In this document: positions 1 through 8,115 of the stretch, piece by piece
Position numbering within the stretch: the stretch's first letter is position 1
How the letters are laid out: each line of letters opens with the position of its first letter
Source: an uncultured Collinsella sp.
Lineage (GTDB): Bacteria; Actinomycetota; Coriobacteriia; Coriobacteriales; Coriobacteriaceae
Assembly: GCA_902470925.1 (NCBI GenBank)
Contig: CABRIF010000019.1
Span: forward strand, 1-29,043
Length of the DNA stretch: 29,043 nucleotides
Direction of reading: 5' to 3'
Notes under the pieces: generated by a model
What the model was told of the DNA's origin: nothing
The model's database searches: none
Seen by the model: the letters and a program-made list of their open reading frames with translations, nothing else
Translations under genes and position numbers: made by a program

Positions 1-48
1 CGAGATTCCTCTACGTCTCGTGGGCTCGGAGATGTGTATAAGAGACAG
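1..48 (+). other. Nextera i7 adapter (artefact)
   Basis: Not genomic. The stretch ends with the 19-base Tn5 mosaic end AGATGTGTATAAGAGACAG, preceded by the Nextera read-2 sequence GTCTCGTGGGCTCGG, the 8-base index TCCTCTAC and CGAGAT, the last bases of the P7 primer. Genomic sequence starts at 49. Any reading frame crossing 48/49 is chimeric. Confidence 0.97.
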
Positions 49-791
49 GCCAGGATGTTGCCCCAGGTGGCCGTGGGCTCGGTGATGCCGGCGCCGATGA
101 AGGTGAGCGATGCCTCGAAGATGATGGCGTCGGCCACGAGCGTCACGGTGAAGACCATGATCGGCGCGATGCAGTTGCGCAGCACGTGCTTGATCAAGAT
201 CCAGGGCGCCTGGGCGCCGGACACGATCGCGGCGCGCACGTAGTCCTCGCCGTACTCCGACACGATGTTCGCACGCACGATGCGCGCGATCTGCGGCGTG
301 TACATGAAGCCGATGGAGAAGATGATGGCGGGCACGGAGTTGCCCAAGATCAGCACGAGGACGGCCGCCAGCGCGATGCCGGGCACGGACATGATGATGT
401 CCAGCACGCGCATGATCACCTCGGAGATGCTCTTGCGCGCAACCGCGGCGATCGCACCCACGATCGAGCCGCACACCAACGCGAACAGCGTGGCGCCGAA
501 ACCGATCACGAGCGAGTACTGTCCGCCGTAGAGCATGCGGGACAAGATGTCGCGGCCCTTGTCGTCGGTGCCGAAGATGAACCCGCCGCCGGGCGCTTGG
601 CGTGCGCTGAAGATCTCGAGCGGATCGTGCGGTGCGATCAGCGGGGCGAGGATCGCCGCGAGCGCCACGACCACGAGCAGCACGAGCGAGATCTTGCTGC
701 TCAGCTTCATGTTCTTGAAACCGCCGAACCGCATGCCGCGGGACGCGGCCTCCTCGAGCTTGGCGGTTTGCTCTTCACGAATCTTTACCAT
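49..791 (-). CDS. DppC-like ABC peptide transporter permease (3' end missing)
   Basis: Second inner-membrane permease of a dipeptide/oligopeptide/nickel-type ABC importer; it would form a heterodimeric channel with the DppB-like protein. About 247 codons are visible; the C-terminus is lost at the adapter junction. Seen: a charged cytoplasmic N-terminus, a first membrane helix (LVVVALAAILAPLIAP), the family landmark FGTDDKGRDILSR, further hydrophobic helices, and the EAA-type loop around EDYVRAAIVSGAQAPW that docks on the ATPases. It starts at ATG 791, three bases after the stop of the upstream permease, so the two are translationally coupled. The ATPases (DppD/DppF type) would be expected beyond the left end but are not in the window. 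The family is clear; the substrate is not. Confidence 0.9.
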
Positions 792-794
792 GGC

Positions 795-1754
795 CTACAC
801 CGTCCTAATGCGCGGGTTGATGAGCAGGTACAGCATGTCAACCACGATATTGATGATGACGAAGGCCAGAGCCACGACGATGACGACGCCCTGGACGAGC
901 ATGGTCTCGCCGCCGGTGATGCCGGAAAGGATGGCCGTGCCCATGCCGGGCAGGTTGAAGATGACCTCGATGACGACGGCGCCGCCCATGAGGTAGCCGA
1001 TCTTCAGGCCGAGCGTGGTGACCGGCGTGATCAGCGCGTTGCGCAGCACGTTGCGGGCGATGACCACGAACTCGGGCAGGCCGGCGCCGCGCGCGGTGCG
1101 CACGTAGTCGCGGTCGAGCTCCTCGACCATGGCCGTACGCACGATGCGGGTCATCTGGCCCGTGAGCGGGAACGCCAGCGCCACCGCGGGCATGAGCATG
1201 CGCGCCATGTAGCCGCCGGGGTTGGCGAAGAAGCTCGGCAGCGGGCCGGAGGCGGGCAGCACGTGCAGGTAGGACGAGAACACCAAGATCAGCAGGACCG
1301 CGAGCCAAAACGACGGCGTGGCGATGCCGGCGATCGAGAACACGCGGATGAGCTGGTCGGGCCACTTGTCGCGGTAGAGCGCCGCGACCACGCCGAGCAC
1401 GAACGACACCACCGCGCCGATGATGAGGCCGATGAAGGTCAACTGGATCGTGACGGGCAGGGCCTTGGCGATGCGGTCGGCCACCGGCGTGTGGGAGGCG
1501 CCGTAGGTGCCCAGATCGCCGGTGAGCAGGCCGGCGATGTAGTCGACGTAGCGCTCGGGCAGCGGGTCGTTCAGGCCCTCCTCTTCCATGTACTGCTCGA
1601 TGGCCTCCTGGGACGCACCCTCGCCCAGGGCGTTGCGCGCCGGGATGGACGGGTCGGTAAACGACATCAGGACGAACACCAGCAGCGTGACGCCGAGCGC
1701 CATGATAGGCAGCGCTATCAGACGTCGACCGATAAGGCGCAACAGATTGTTCAC
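795..1754 (-). CDS. DppB-like ABC peptide transporter permease
   Basis: First permease of the same importer, 319 aa, a normal length for the DppB/OppB family. Seen: N-terminal helix right after NNLLRLIGRR, the periplasmic stretch ending in the conserved LTGDLGTYG, then five more hydrophobic segments and the EAA loop DRDYVRTARGAGLP. I place the start at GTG 1754 because AAGGAGGG lies seven bases upstream; a longer frame to 1808 has no comparable site and runs through the intergenic stem-loop. It follows the binding-protein gene after 132 bases and is coupled to the DppC-like gene. The transported substrate (peptide, opine or metal chelate) cannot be read from the permease. Confidence 0.92.
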   Translation of the reverse strand: MNNLLRLIGRRLIALPIMALGVTLLVFVLMSFTDPSIPARNALGEGASQEAIEQYMEEEGLNDPLPERYVDYIAGLLTGDLGTYGASHTPVADRIAKALPVTIQLTFIGLIIGAVVSFVLGVVAALYRDKWPDQLIRVFSIAGIATPSFWLAVLLILVFSSYLHVLPASGPLPSFFANPGGYMARMLMPAVALAFPLTGQMTRIVRTAMVEELDRDYVRTARGAGLPEFVVIARNVLRNALITPVTTLGLKIGYLMGGAVVIEVIFNLPGMGTAILSGITGGETMLVQGVVIVVALAFVIINIVVDMLYLLINPRIRTV

Positions 1755-1806
1755 TGCGTTTCCCTCCTTGTATAGATTGCTCGATCTGCTTCGAATGACG
1801 CACGGC

Positions 1807-1844
1807 ACGGGGGTCCAGGTAGACCTTGTCTCCCGGACCCCCGT
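1807..1844 (-). promoter_or_regulatory. Intercistronic stem-loop between binding protein and permease genes
   Basis: Perfect 10-bp inverted repeat (1807-1816 pairs with 1835-1844; GGGGGTCC/GGACCCCC core) with an 18-base loop. No T-run follows on the minus strand, so it is not a strong terminator. In binding-protein-dependent operons such stems usually protect the upstream message so that the binding protein is made in excess over the permeases; that role here is inferred. Confidence 0.6.
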
Positions 1845-1886
1845 TACGGCTGCGGTTTCAGCCGAGGATGTATAAGGCCGCCTGCG

Positions 1887-3500
1887 TTAGGCGCTGACGG
1901 TGCAGGCGTCGATGAAGGACAGGCCCGTGGTACCGATGCCCTTGAAGCCGTCGAGGCGGACGCCGTCGCCGTTGGCCGTGTCGCGCCAGGAGGCGGTCAC
2001 GGTCTTGACCTGGAGCACCGGGTAGAGCACGGCCTGCTCGGCGATCATGTCGAAGCACTTGTTCCAGGTCTGCTGCTGCTCGTCGCCGGTCTGGCCGAGC
2101 GCGTCGGACATCATCTTGTTGAGCTCGGCCCACTCCGCCGAATCGTTCCAGCGGGCGCGCGTCTTCATCCAGGCGTTGTCGCCGTACCACCAGTTCATCA
2201 GCAGGTCGGGGTCGGCGCCGAAGCAGCTCGGGTCGCCCGGGGCGAGCAGCAGGTCGAAGTCGCTGCCGGCGTCGATGTCGGCGAAGGTGTCGGCGGTGGT
2301 GCGCTCCTTGAGCTCAACCTCGAAGCCCAGCTCCTTGAGGTCCTGCTGGACCTGGGTGGACATGGAGACGACCTGCTCGTTGTCGTTGGTGCACAGCACG
2401 ATCTTGCCCGGGGTGACGCCTGCCTCCTCGATCAGGGACTTGGCCTTGTCCACGTCGTGCTTGTAGACCACGGAAGCCTCGTGGTAGTTCTCGAAGGTCT
2501 TGGGCAGGTAGCAGGTGGGGGCAACCGCCAGGCCATCGAAGGTGCTGTCGATCATCTTGTCATAGTTGAGCGCGTACATGACGGCCTGGCGCGCCTTGAC
2601 GTTGTCCCAGGGCGCCTTCTTGGTGTTGAACAGCATGAAGCGCGTGGCGAAGCCGTCCACCGAGTCGATGGAGCAGCCGGCGCTCTCGAGCTGGCTCACG
2701 GCGTCGGCGGTGAGCATCTCCATGGCGAGCGTGGAGCCCTCCTGCTGGGCGGTGATGCGGGCCGTGGGATCCACGAGGATGTCCACGTGCAGCTTCTTGT
2801 CGAGCGCCTTGTGCGCGCCGTTGTACTCGGGGTTCGGGACCATCTCGACCTTGGCGTCGTCGATGACGTCGTACATCCAGGGGCCGGAGCCGATGGGCTT
2901 GGCGGTCATGTCCTCCTTGGTGGAGGAGGCGGGCACCACGCGGACGATGGCCAGACGCTCCTTCAGCAGGGAGAAATTCGGAATGGTGGTCTTGACGGTG
3001 AGGGTGGTGTCATCCTTCTTCTCGATGCTGGCGATGGGGGCGAGCATCGGGATGTAGATGTTGCCCTCGGCGGTAGCGCGGGCGAAGGACTCGATGATGT
3101 CCTCGGGGGTCACGGCGTTGCCGTCGGAGAACTTGGCGCCGTCGCGCAGGGTGATCTCGTAGGTGGTGTCGTCGACCTGGGCAGGGTCGCCGTCGGCCAG
3201 CTCGTCGAACACGCTGTAATCATGGAAGTCGATGCCGTAGAGGCCCTCGATGACATGCCAGTTCGTGCCCACGGCCAGCGCCGAGGAGGTGCTGGAGGGG
3301 TCGAAGTTCTTGGTGGTGTAGGCGCAGCCGGCGGTGATGGTGCCGCCGCCCTTCTCGCCGTCGGTCGCGGCAGCCGAGCCGGCGTCCTCGCCGCTGCCGC
3401 CGCAGCCGGTGAGCCCCAGGCCGGCAGTTGCGGCCACCGCACCGGAAAGGGTGAGGAAGGACCGGCGGGACATGCCCAGCTTGTTCGCGGAATCGCTCAT
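1887..3500 (-). CDS. Family 5 extracellular solute-binding lipoprotein
   Basis: Substrate-binding component (SBP_bac_5, DppA/OppA type) of the adjacent ABC importer, 537 aa, anchored to the outer face of the membrane. Residues 11-33 form a twin-arginine-like lipoprotein signal: SRRSFL, a hydrophobic stretch and lipobox LTGC with Cys33 as lipidation site. A Gly/Ser/Ala linker follows, then the two-lobed binding domain, recognisable by YEITLRDGAKFSDG and IGSGPW. Start ATG 3500 has GGAG five bases upstream; an upstream in-frame ATG at 3542 lacks a site and would bury the signal. First gene of the operon; a TATATT -10-like element lies at 3560-3565 (minus) without a convincing -35. The ligand is unknown; peptides are the family default. 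Confidence 0.93.
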   Translation of the reverse strand: MSDSANKLGMSRRSFLTLSGAVAATAGLGLTGCGGSGEDAGSAAATDGEKGGGTITAGCAYTTKNFDPSSTSSALAVGTNWHVIEGLYGIDFHDYSVFDELADGDPAQVDDTTYEITLRDGAKFSDGNAVTPEDIIESFARATAEGNIYIPMLAPIASIEKKDDTTLTVKTTIPNFSLLKERLAIVRVVPASSTKEDMTAKPIGSGPWMYDVIDDAKVEMVPNPEYNGAHKALDKKLHVDILVDPTARITAQQEGSTLAMEMLTADAVSQLESAGCSIDSVDGFATRFMLFNTKKAPWDNVKARQAVMYALNYDKMIDSTFDGLAVAPTCYLPKTFENYHEASVVYKHDVDKAKSLIEEAGVTPGKIVLCTNDNEQVVSMSTQVQQDLKELGFEVELKERTTADTFADIDAGSDFDLLLAPGDPSCFGADPDLLMNWWYGDNAWMKTRARWNDSAEWAELNKMMSDALGQTGDEQQQTWNKCFDMIAEQAVLYPVLQVKTVTASWRDTANGDGVRLDGFKGIGTTGLSFIDACTVSA

Positions 3501-3797
3501 GACGTCTCCAATCAGATCGTGCGCCGCCTCATTGCGGCACACATTTGTCGCACGTGTTCAATATAGTGTCTGAAAACTGTTTAGGTAGAACCTCTCGGTG
3601 AACGGTCATTTTTCTTCCGAACGGTAGTAAATCTAAAGAAAACATGTTTATGCTCCGTTACGTCGAGAAACATGGTAGTAAGCCTGCGGTTCATACCGAC
3701 GTGCATAGTCGGCTTGTGAGAACAGCTGGTTACATGGTACATACCACCTGCCGACCGGTCTCGACGCGCGCCACCGCCACCGCGCTCGTGACGAAGC
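3501..3797. other. Non-coding upstream region of the ABC importer
   Basis: No credible gene. Less GC-rich than its surroundings. On the minus strand there is a TATATT -10 candidate at 3560-3565 and, further upstream, two ACCGTTC boxes about 22 bases apart (3609-3632), spaced as two helical turns and possibly an activator site. The promoter assignment is weak because no good -35 is visible. Confidence 0.35.
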
Positions 3798-4060
3798 AGT
3801 TTGGGGACGGGGTCGTTTCGTCTCGCGGCCAGTTTGGGGACGGAGTCGTTTCGTCTCGCGGGCGCGCTGGCGCCGCCTCGCCCGGCTGGGCCAGTTTGGG
3901 GACGGGGTCGTTTCGTCGCGCGGCAGCGCGGGCGCCGCCTCGCCCGGTTGGGGACGGGGTCGTTTCGTCACGGGGCCGGTTGGGGACGGGGTCGTTTCCG
4001 GCACGACATCGCGCCACCGCCCGTGCGCGGGCGCCGTCTGGGGACGAGACCATTGCCCGG
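3798..4060. repeat. Six-copy GGGGACGGGGTCGTTTCG intergenic repeat cluster
   Basis: Copies start near 3798, 3831, 3893, 3947, 3978 and 4036, with consensus TTGGGGACGGGGTCGTTTCG. The first two are nearly identical 33-base units in tandem; others are separated by GC-rich palindromic spacers (GGCGCCGCCTCGCCCGG occurs twice); the last is degenerate. Both strands stay open in several frames and would encode low-complexity RDETTPSPN or GDGVVSSRG repeats, which I regard as by-products. Paired G-tracts on the plus strand make G-quadruplex formation possible. The cluster lies downstream of the RDD gene and far upstream of the binding-protein gene. Confidence 0.9.
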
Positions 4061-4071
4061 CACAGGGCCGC

Positions 4072-4533
4072 TCAGGCACGAAAAGGATCCCGGGCATCGC
4101 GGTGACCCGCGCTTCTACAGCGCACCTTGAGGAAGAAGTCCACGATCAGGTCGGGATAGGGATCCCGATGCACCAACAGGCAGATAACCACATAGTCCAG
4201 CAGGCAGAACACCGCCAGAAACGGGCCGAGCGCCACCTTGAGCACGCATTCGTGCAGCGCGATCTGCCCCGTGCTGCGTGGCGCGCCGCTCCGGCTGGCA
4301 AACTCGATGCCGGCAAGATGCTCGCCGATGCTGCGGCCACCCCAACGACGCGGCAGCGCAACCGTCAGCAGCACCAGGGCAACCACCGCGCACACGAGCA
4401 TCAGGTCGCCCTGCTGCCGGGTGGACTCACGCAGGTAGAACACACGCGCGCAGAACAAGAACACACTCACCAGCCCCGCATTGATGAGATAGTCCACGGC
4501 CCATGCAGCGCCGCGCCGCACGAACAGACCCAT
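4072..4533 (-). CDS. RDD family membrane protein
   Basis: Small integral membrane protein of 153 aa with an RDD-type fold: Arg6/Arg7 in the first amphipathic segment, an Asp in helix 1 (AAWAVDYL), a second helix around residues 46-62, the cytoplasmic GRSIGEHLAGIEF loop typical of the family, and a third hydrophobic segment around 100-125. RDD proteins are of unsettled function; some have been linked to ion transport. Start ATG 4533 is chosen because GAGGGG sits seven bases upstream; GTG/ATG codons at 4551/4548 overlap the EIICB stop as an alternative coupled start. Its position directly after a PTS permease gene suggests co-transcription, but no functional link is evident. Confidence 0.8.
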   Translation of the reverse strand: MGLFVRRGAAWAVDYLINAGLVSVFLFCARVFYLRESTRQQGDLMLVCAVVALVLLTVALPRRWGGRSIGEHLAGIEFASRSGAPRSTGQIALHECVLKVALGPFLAVFCLLDYVVICLLVHRDPYPDLIVDFFLKVRCRSAGHRDARDPFRA

Positions 4534-4547
4534 AGATGCACCCCTCA

Positions 4548-6053
4548 TCACTCGTCGATACCGAGCTCCTCGAGCACGGCGGTCTTGTACAGAATCGCCT
4601 TCGCGCCGAACACCGCCTGGATGCCGCCGTCGACATCCAGCACACCGGCCGCCCCCAGGCGCATCAGCAGATCGCGGTCGACCTTATCCGACTGCTTCAC
4701 CCCCACACGCAGCCGCGTGATGCAGGCGTCCACATCGTCGATGTTCTCAGGCCCGCCCAGCGCGATGACGATCTGCTTGGCCTCGGCCGCGAGCTCGGCG
4801 CTCGACGACGACGTCTGCCTCACCTCGGGCGCCGCCTCCTCCTCGTCCCTACCGGGCGTTTTGATGTCGAATTTCGAAATCAGGAACCGGAAGCTGAAGT
4901 AGTACAGGCATGCCCATGCCGCACCAAAGGGAATCTCAAGCAGCCAGTTAGTCTTGGCGTTGCCCTGCATGATGCCGAAGAGGAAGAAGTCGATAAAGCC
5001 GCCCGAGAAGGTATTGCCGATGCGGATCTGCAGCAGGTCGGCGATCAGGAACGAGACGCCGTCGAAGAACGCATGCAGCACGTACAGCGGCGGGCACACG
5101 AACAGGAACATGTACTCCAGCGGCTCGGTGATGCCCGTGATGAACGATGTCAGGGCGACGCCCAAAAACAGGCCGGCGTACTTCTCACGACGATCTTTGG
5201 GCACGCAGTGGTACATGGCGAACGCCGCTGCGGGCAGCCCGAACATCATGGTCGAGAAGCGACCGGCGAAAAAGCGCGTGCCCTCGGTGAACAGGCCCAT
5301 GTGGTTCGGGTCGGCGAGCTGGGCGAAGAAGATGTTCTGCGCGCCCACGACGGTTTGGCCCGCAACGGATGCGGTACCGCCGAGCTCGGTGTACCAGAAC
5401 ATGGGGTAAATCATGTGGTGCAGGCCGATGGCGCCGCACAGGCGCATCAGGAAACCGTACAGGAACGTCCCGATGACGCCGATCGAGGAGATGGCCTCTC
5501 CGGCCGCAACCAGCCCCTGCTGGAACGGCGGCCAGATCAGGTAGAACGCCGCGCCGATGAAGATCGCGGCCAGGCTCGTGACGATCGGCACGAAGCGGGA
5601 GCCGCCGAAGAAGCCCAGCACCTGGGGCAGTTGGATGTTCTGGTAGCGGTTATGCAGGTTGACGGCAACCAGGCCGATGACCAGCGCGCCGATGACACCC
5701 GTGTCGATGGCCGAGCCGTCCGGGTTGAAAATGGACAGCATCGTGGCAGACGTGGTGGTCATGACCAGGTAGCCGACGACGCCGGCAAGCGCCGCCACGC
5801 CCTTGTCGCGACGCGCCATGCCGATGCACAGGCCCACGCACAGCAGCATGGGCAGGTTCGCGAACACCACGTTGCCCGCGGCGTTCATCACCTTGAAAAT
5901 CGCCTGCAACCATGCCACGTCCAGCATGGGATAGGCAGCGATGGTCGCCGCGCTGCTGAACGCACCGCCGATGCCCAGCAGCAGGCCCGCTGCGGGCAGG
6001 ATGGCGATCGGCAGCATAAAGGCCTTGCCGACCTTCTGCAGTTGCTTGAACAT
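4548..6053 (-). CDS. PTS glucose/maltose/GlcNAc-family EIICB sugar permease
   Basis: Sugar-translocating and -phosphorylating PTS permease of 501 aa. The EIIC membrane domain occupies about residues 1-385, with hallmarks LQKVGKAFMLPIAILPAAG at the N-terminus, GFFGGSRFVPI, GLHHMIYPMFWY and the substrate-site motif TGITEPLEY. A charged linker leads to an EIIB domain (about 420-500) with phosphorylation site Cys444 in DACITRLRV. No EIIA domain is attached, so phosphate must come from an EIIA elsewhere. Start ATG 6053 has GGGAG five bases upstream. It lies 147 bases after an antiterminator gene whose leader carries a RAT/terminator, so expression should be sugar-induced. The exact sugar (glucose, maltose or GlcNAc) cannot be decided from sequence alone. 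Confidence 0.9.
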   Translation of the reverse strand: MFKQLQKVGKAFMLPIAILPAAGLLLGIGGAFSSAATIAAYPMLDVAWLQAIFKVMNAAGNVVFANLPMLLCVGLCIGMARRDKGVAALAGVVGYLVMTTTSATMLSIFNPDGSAIDTGVIGALVIGLVAVNLHNRYQNIQLPQVLGFFGGSRFVPIVTSLAAIFIGAAFYLIWPPFQQGLVAAGEAISSIGVIGTFLYGFLMRLCGAIGLHHMIYPMFWYTELGGTASVAGQTVVGAQNIFFAQLADPNHMGLFTEGTRFFAGRFSTMMFGLPAAAFAMYHCVPKDRREKYAGLFLGVALTSFITGITEPLEYMFLFVCPPLYVLHAFFDGVSFLIADLLQIRIGNTFSGGFIDFFLFGIMQGNAKTNWLLEIPFGAAWACLYYFSFRFLISKFDIKTPGRDEEEAAPEVRQTSSSSAELAAEAKQIVIALGGPENIDDVDACITRLRVGVKQSDKVDRDLLMRLGAAGVLDVDGGIQAVFGAKAILYKTAVLEELGIDE

Positions 6054-6200
6054 ACACACTCCCATCTCGTGATTGCCTTGAAGCAAAACCAAACCCTGGG
6101 CACGTCCGCCCGCCGATGCGCTCATGGCACGCGACGCACGTCACGAGCCGCCGCGTTCCATGCACGGCGCGCGCCCCCGAACCCCACGCTCAGCCGAACG

Positions 6201-7064
6201 CTACCCTCCCTTCGCCGCCGCACTGGCGCTGCGCAGACGCTCGATGTGCATGGCCAGATACATCCGCTCGCTGTCCGCGATGGTGCAGGAAAAGCGCTCC
6301 TCCACCGCCTCGACCAGCACCTCGGCGCAGGCGTAGGACTCCGGGTACTGTTTTTGCACCATGCCGAGCAGCTGCAGGTCGCGCAGACCGCCCGCCTCAT
6401 CGAGGTGGCCGGCCATCGTCACCCGCTGCGCGAAGAACTTCAGATGGACCATGAAGCGGTAATAGGCCAGCGACTCCTCATCGAACTCGATGTGAAGGAG
6501 TGTTCGCACGGTCTCCAGCGCAAGCTGGATGATGCTGGCCGTCTCCATGGCCACGTCCATGCTCACGCCCGACTCGGCGTTGACGAAATGCATGGCGATG
6601 AAGCCCGCCTCCTCCTGGGGAAGCGTTACCTCGAACACGCGCTCGATAAACGACCGGGCGGTTTGCGCGCATTCGAACTCATCGCGGTACATCATCTTGA
6701 TTTCGAACGTCAGGCGCATATCCAGCGCCTGACCCCGGCGAGCGCGCTGCACGGCGAAATGGATGTGGTCCGTGAGCGCCAGGTAGATGGTGTCATCCAG
6801 CTCCCGGCCCAGGCGGAGCTTGGCGTGCTCGACGATAGCCTGGGCAACCTCGAAGTACTTCTCGGGGATGGAGGCCACCAGCGTGCCGAAGCGGCCGGAG
6901 AGCTCATCGACGCGCTGCGTGAACAGGCGCTCGACCGCGCGCTCCTCGAGCCAGTCGCCGCGCTTGCGCCCGAAGGCGATGCCCGTGCCCATGGCGATGC
7001 AATCGTTGCCCTGCTCGTCGACAACCACGGCAATGTTGTTGTTCAAAACCTTCGCAATCCGCAA
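6201..7064 (-). CDS. BglG/LicT-family transcriptional antiterminator
   Basis: RNA-binding antiterminator of about 287 aa. Residues 1-55 are the CAT RNA-binding domain, beginning RIAKVLNNNIAVV; PRD1 follows with His-containing DHIHFAVQRARRG and AMHFVNAE, and PRD2 with HLKFFAQR and AMHIERL. PRD histidines are phosphorylated by HPr and EII proteins, which switches RNA binding on or off. No ATG fits the conserved N-terminus: the start must be TTG at 7064 (or the TTG immediately before, 7067), which would keep expression low. It is the first gene behind its own RAT/terminator, so it should autoregulate and control the EIICB gene downstream. Confidence 0.9.
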   Translation of the reverse strand: MRIAKVLNNNIAVVVDEQGNDCIAMGTGIAFGRKRGDWLEERAVERLFTQRVDELSGRFGTLVASIPEKYFEVAQAIVEHAKLRLGRELDDTIYLALTDHIHFAVQRARRGQALDMRLTFEIKMMYRDEFECAQTARSFIERVFEVTLPQEEAGFIAMHFVNAESGVSMDVAMETASIIQLALETVRTLLHIEFDEESLAYYRFMVHLKFFAQRVTMAGHLDEAGGLRDLQLLGMVQKQYPESYACAEVLVEAVEERFSCTIADSERMYLAMHIERLRSASAAAKGG

Positions 7065-7093
7065 CAAAAAACCACCGCCCCATCAACAAAAAA

Positions 7094-7133
7094 GGCGACA
7101 CCGAAAGGGCCTCTGCCAACTTTCGGTGTCGCC
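7094..7133 (-). terminator. Leader intrinsic terminator of EIICB operon
   Basis: Perfect 14-bp stem (7094-7107 with 7120-7133; GGCGACACCGAAAG arm) with a 12-base loop, followed on the minus strand by six T residues (7093-7088). It lies between promoter and antiterminator gene, and its 5' arm overlaps the RAT, the classical layout for antitermination control. Confidence 0.92.
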
Positions 7134-7153
7134 TGCATACTCAGTAACGATCC
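7125..7153 (-). promoter_or_regulatory. RAT ribonucleic antiterminator element
   Basis: The minus strand reads GGATCGTTACTG, five variable bases, then GCAGGCGACACC, a close match to the BglG/LicT/SacY RAT consensus (GGATTGTTACTG then GCAGGCAAAACC). Its 3' part is the 5' arm of the terminator at 7094-7133, so protein binding to the RAT hairpin would prevent terminator formation. Confidence 0.9.
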
Positions 7154-7169
7154 TCATCAAGTTATGCGC

Positions 7170-7199
7170 ATGATAGCGCGATTGTGCTGATTGTGTCAA
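7170..7199 (-). promoter_or_regulatory. Sigma-70-type promoter of EIICB operon
   Basis: Perfect -35 TTGACA (7199-7194), 18-base spacer, -10 TATCAT (7175-7170), all on the minus strand. Transcription would begin near 7163, some ten bases before the RAT, as expected for a RAT leader. Confidence 0.8.
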
Positions 7200-7248
7200 G
7201 TTGAATTTTTTACGGCCATAGGGCTGCAGGCGCCGTTATCACCCGTCC

Positions 7249-8103
7249 CTATGCGGATGACAGGCGCAAGATATGCACCACGAGGTACACCACCTCATCG
7301 CGCGTGACGATCCTTCCGTACTCGCGCTCCATGTATTCCTTGATTTTGTACGCAATCGACATCTCACGCTCGTATTTGGCGCTCAGTTGCAAAAACAGCA
7401 GATCGTCCTCGCCGTTGAGCTGAACATCCGAAAAATACCGCTCGACGAAATACTTCACGTGCGTCACGAACCGCAGGTAATGAATGCTCTTGGTATCCAC
7501 CGGCCGATTGAGTGAGAACACCACCACGTTGATGATCTTGCCGATCACCTTTGCATAGCGTGCCGCATCGTATAACGAACCGTCCTCCGCCCGCGCGTTG
7601 GCGATATGAAACGCGATATTGGCCGCCTCCTCCTCGGGTAGCGAGATCCCCAAACGGGACTCGACAAGCCCCAGGCCCAGCAAACCGGCGCGAAATTCAT
7701 CGGGATAGTAGTTCTTGATCTCCCAGAATACGCGATTGGTGATGGCCATGCCGCGCCGAGCGCGCTCGATAGCGAACCCAAGGTGGTCTGCAAGCATGAA
7801 GTAAATCGAGGGGGACAACTCACATCCGAGCAGCCGCTTGGATTCCGCCACGATTTCCTGCGTCACTTCGACGATTTCGGGAGCAACCGAGCTCATGAGC
7901 TCCCGAACCTGCCCCGAACGTCCCTCCTCAACCGGAACGAACACCTGGTTTTCATCCGAACGGGGAATCTCGGTCCCCGCCTTTTTACCATAGCCGATTC
8001 CCTTACCCAGGAGGATGAATTCGCGGCCGGCCCCATCCGTGACCAACACCACACTCGAATTGAGCACTTTTTTGATTGTGTACACGGCGGGCCGGCCCTC
8101 CAT
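7249..8103 (-). CDS. licT: LicT-type transcriptional antiterminator of beta-glucoside operon
   Basis: Antiterminator of 284 aa. The CAT domain starts at TIKKVLNSSVVLV; PRD1 contains DHLGFAIERARRG and AFHIANARA, PRD2 contains THVKYFVERYF and VVHILRLSSA. The four conserved PRD histidines are visible, consistent with dual PTS phosphorylation control. ATG 8103 lies 12 bases after the GH1 stop with AAGAGAG upstream; GTG 8085 with GGAGGG ten bases upstream is an alternative that matches family length better. It is the last gene of EIIBCA-GH1-licT and should act on the RAT at 11594-11622 in front of that operon. The paralogue at 6201-7064 is clearly divergent, so the two probably serve different sugars. 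The symbol reflects family and context, not tested specificity. Confidence 0.9.
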   Translation of the reverse strand: MEGRPAVYTIKKVLNSSVVLVTDGAGREFILLGKGIGYGKKAGTEIPRSDENQVFVPVEEGRSGQVRELMSSVAPEIVEVTQEIVAESKRLLGCELSPSIYFMLADHLGFAIERARRGMAITNRVFWEIKNYYPDEFRAGLLGLGLVESRLGISLPEEEAANIAFHIANARAEDGSLYDAARYAKVIGKIINVVVFSLNRPVDTKSIHYLRFVTHVKYFVERYFSDVQLNGEDDLLFLQLSAKYEREMSIAYKIKEYMEREYGRIVTRDEVVYLVVHILRLSSA

Positions 8104-8115
8104 CTCGTTGCTCTC

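Noticed and set aside
34..243. 69-aa open frame at the left end
   Set aside because: It begins inside the adapter and is antisense to the DppC-like gene.
3798..4060. CRISPR array
   Set aside because: Units are about 20 bases, spacing ranges from zero to about 35 bases, spacers repeat each other, and there are no cas genes.
3644..4130. Several short repeat-rich open frames on both strands of the repeat cluster
   Set aside because: Their sequences are only translations of the DNA repeat; all frames are open because the unit lacks stops, and none has a start with a ribosome site.
4536..7190. 884-aa plus-strand open frame, and similar very long frames at 186-1775, 2457-3566, 7783-9651 and 20212-23163
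   Set aside because: They are antisense to well-recognised genes, are His/Arg/Gly/Ala-rich as expected from the complementary strand of high-GC codons, and show no domain or ribosome site.
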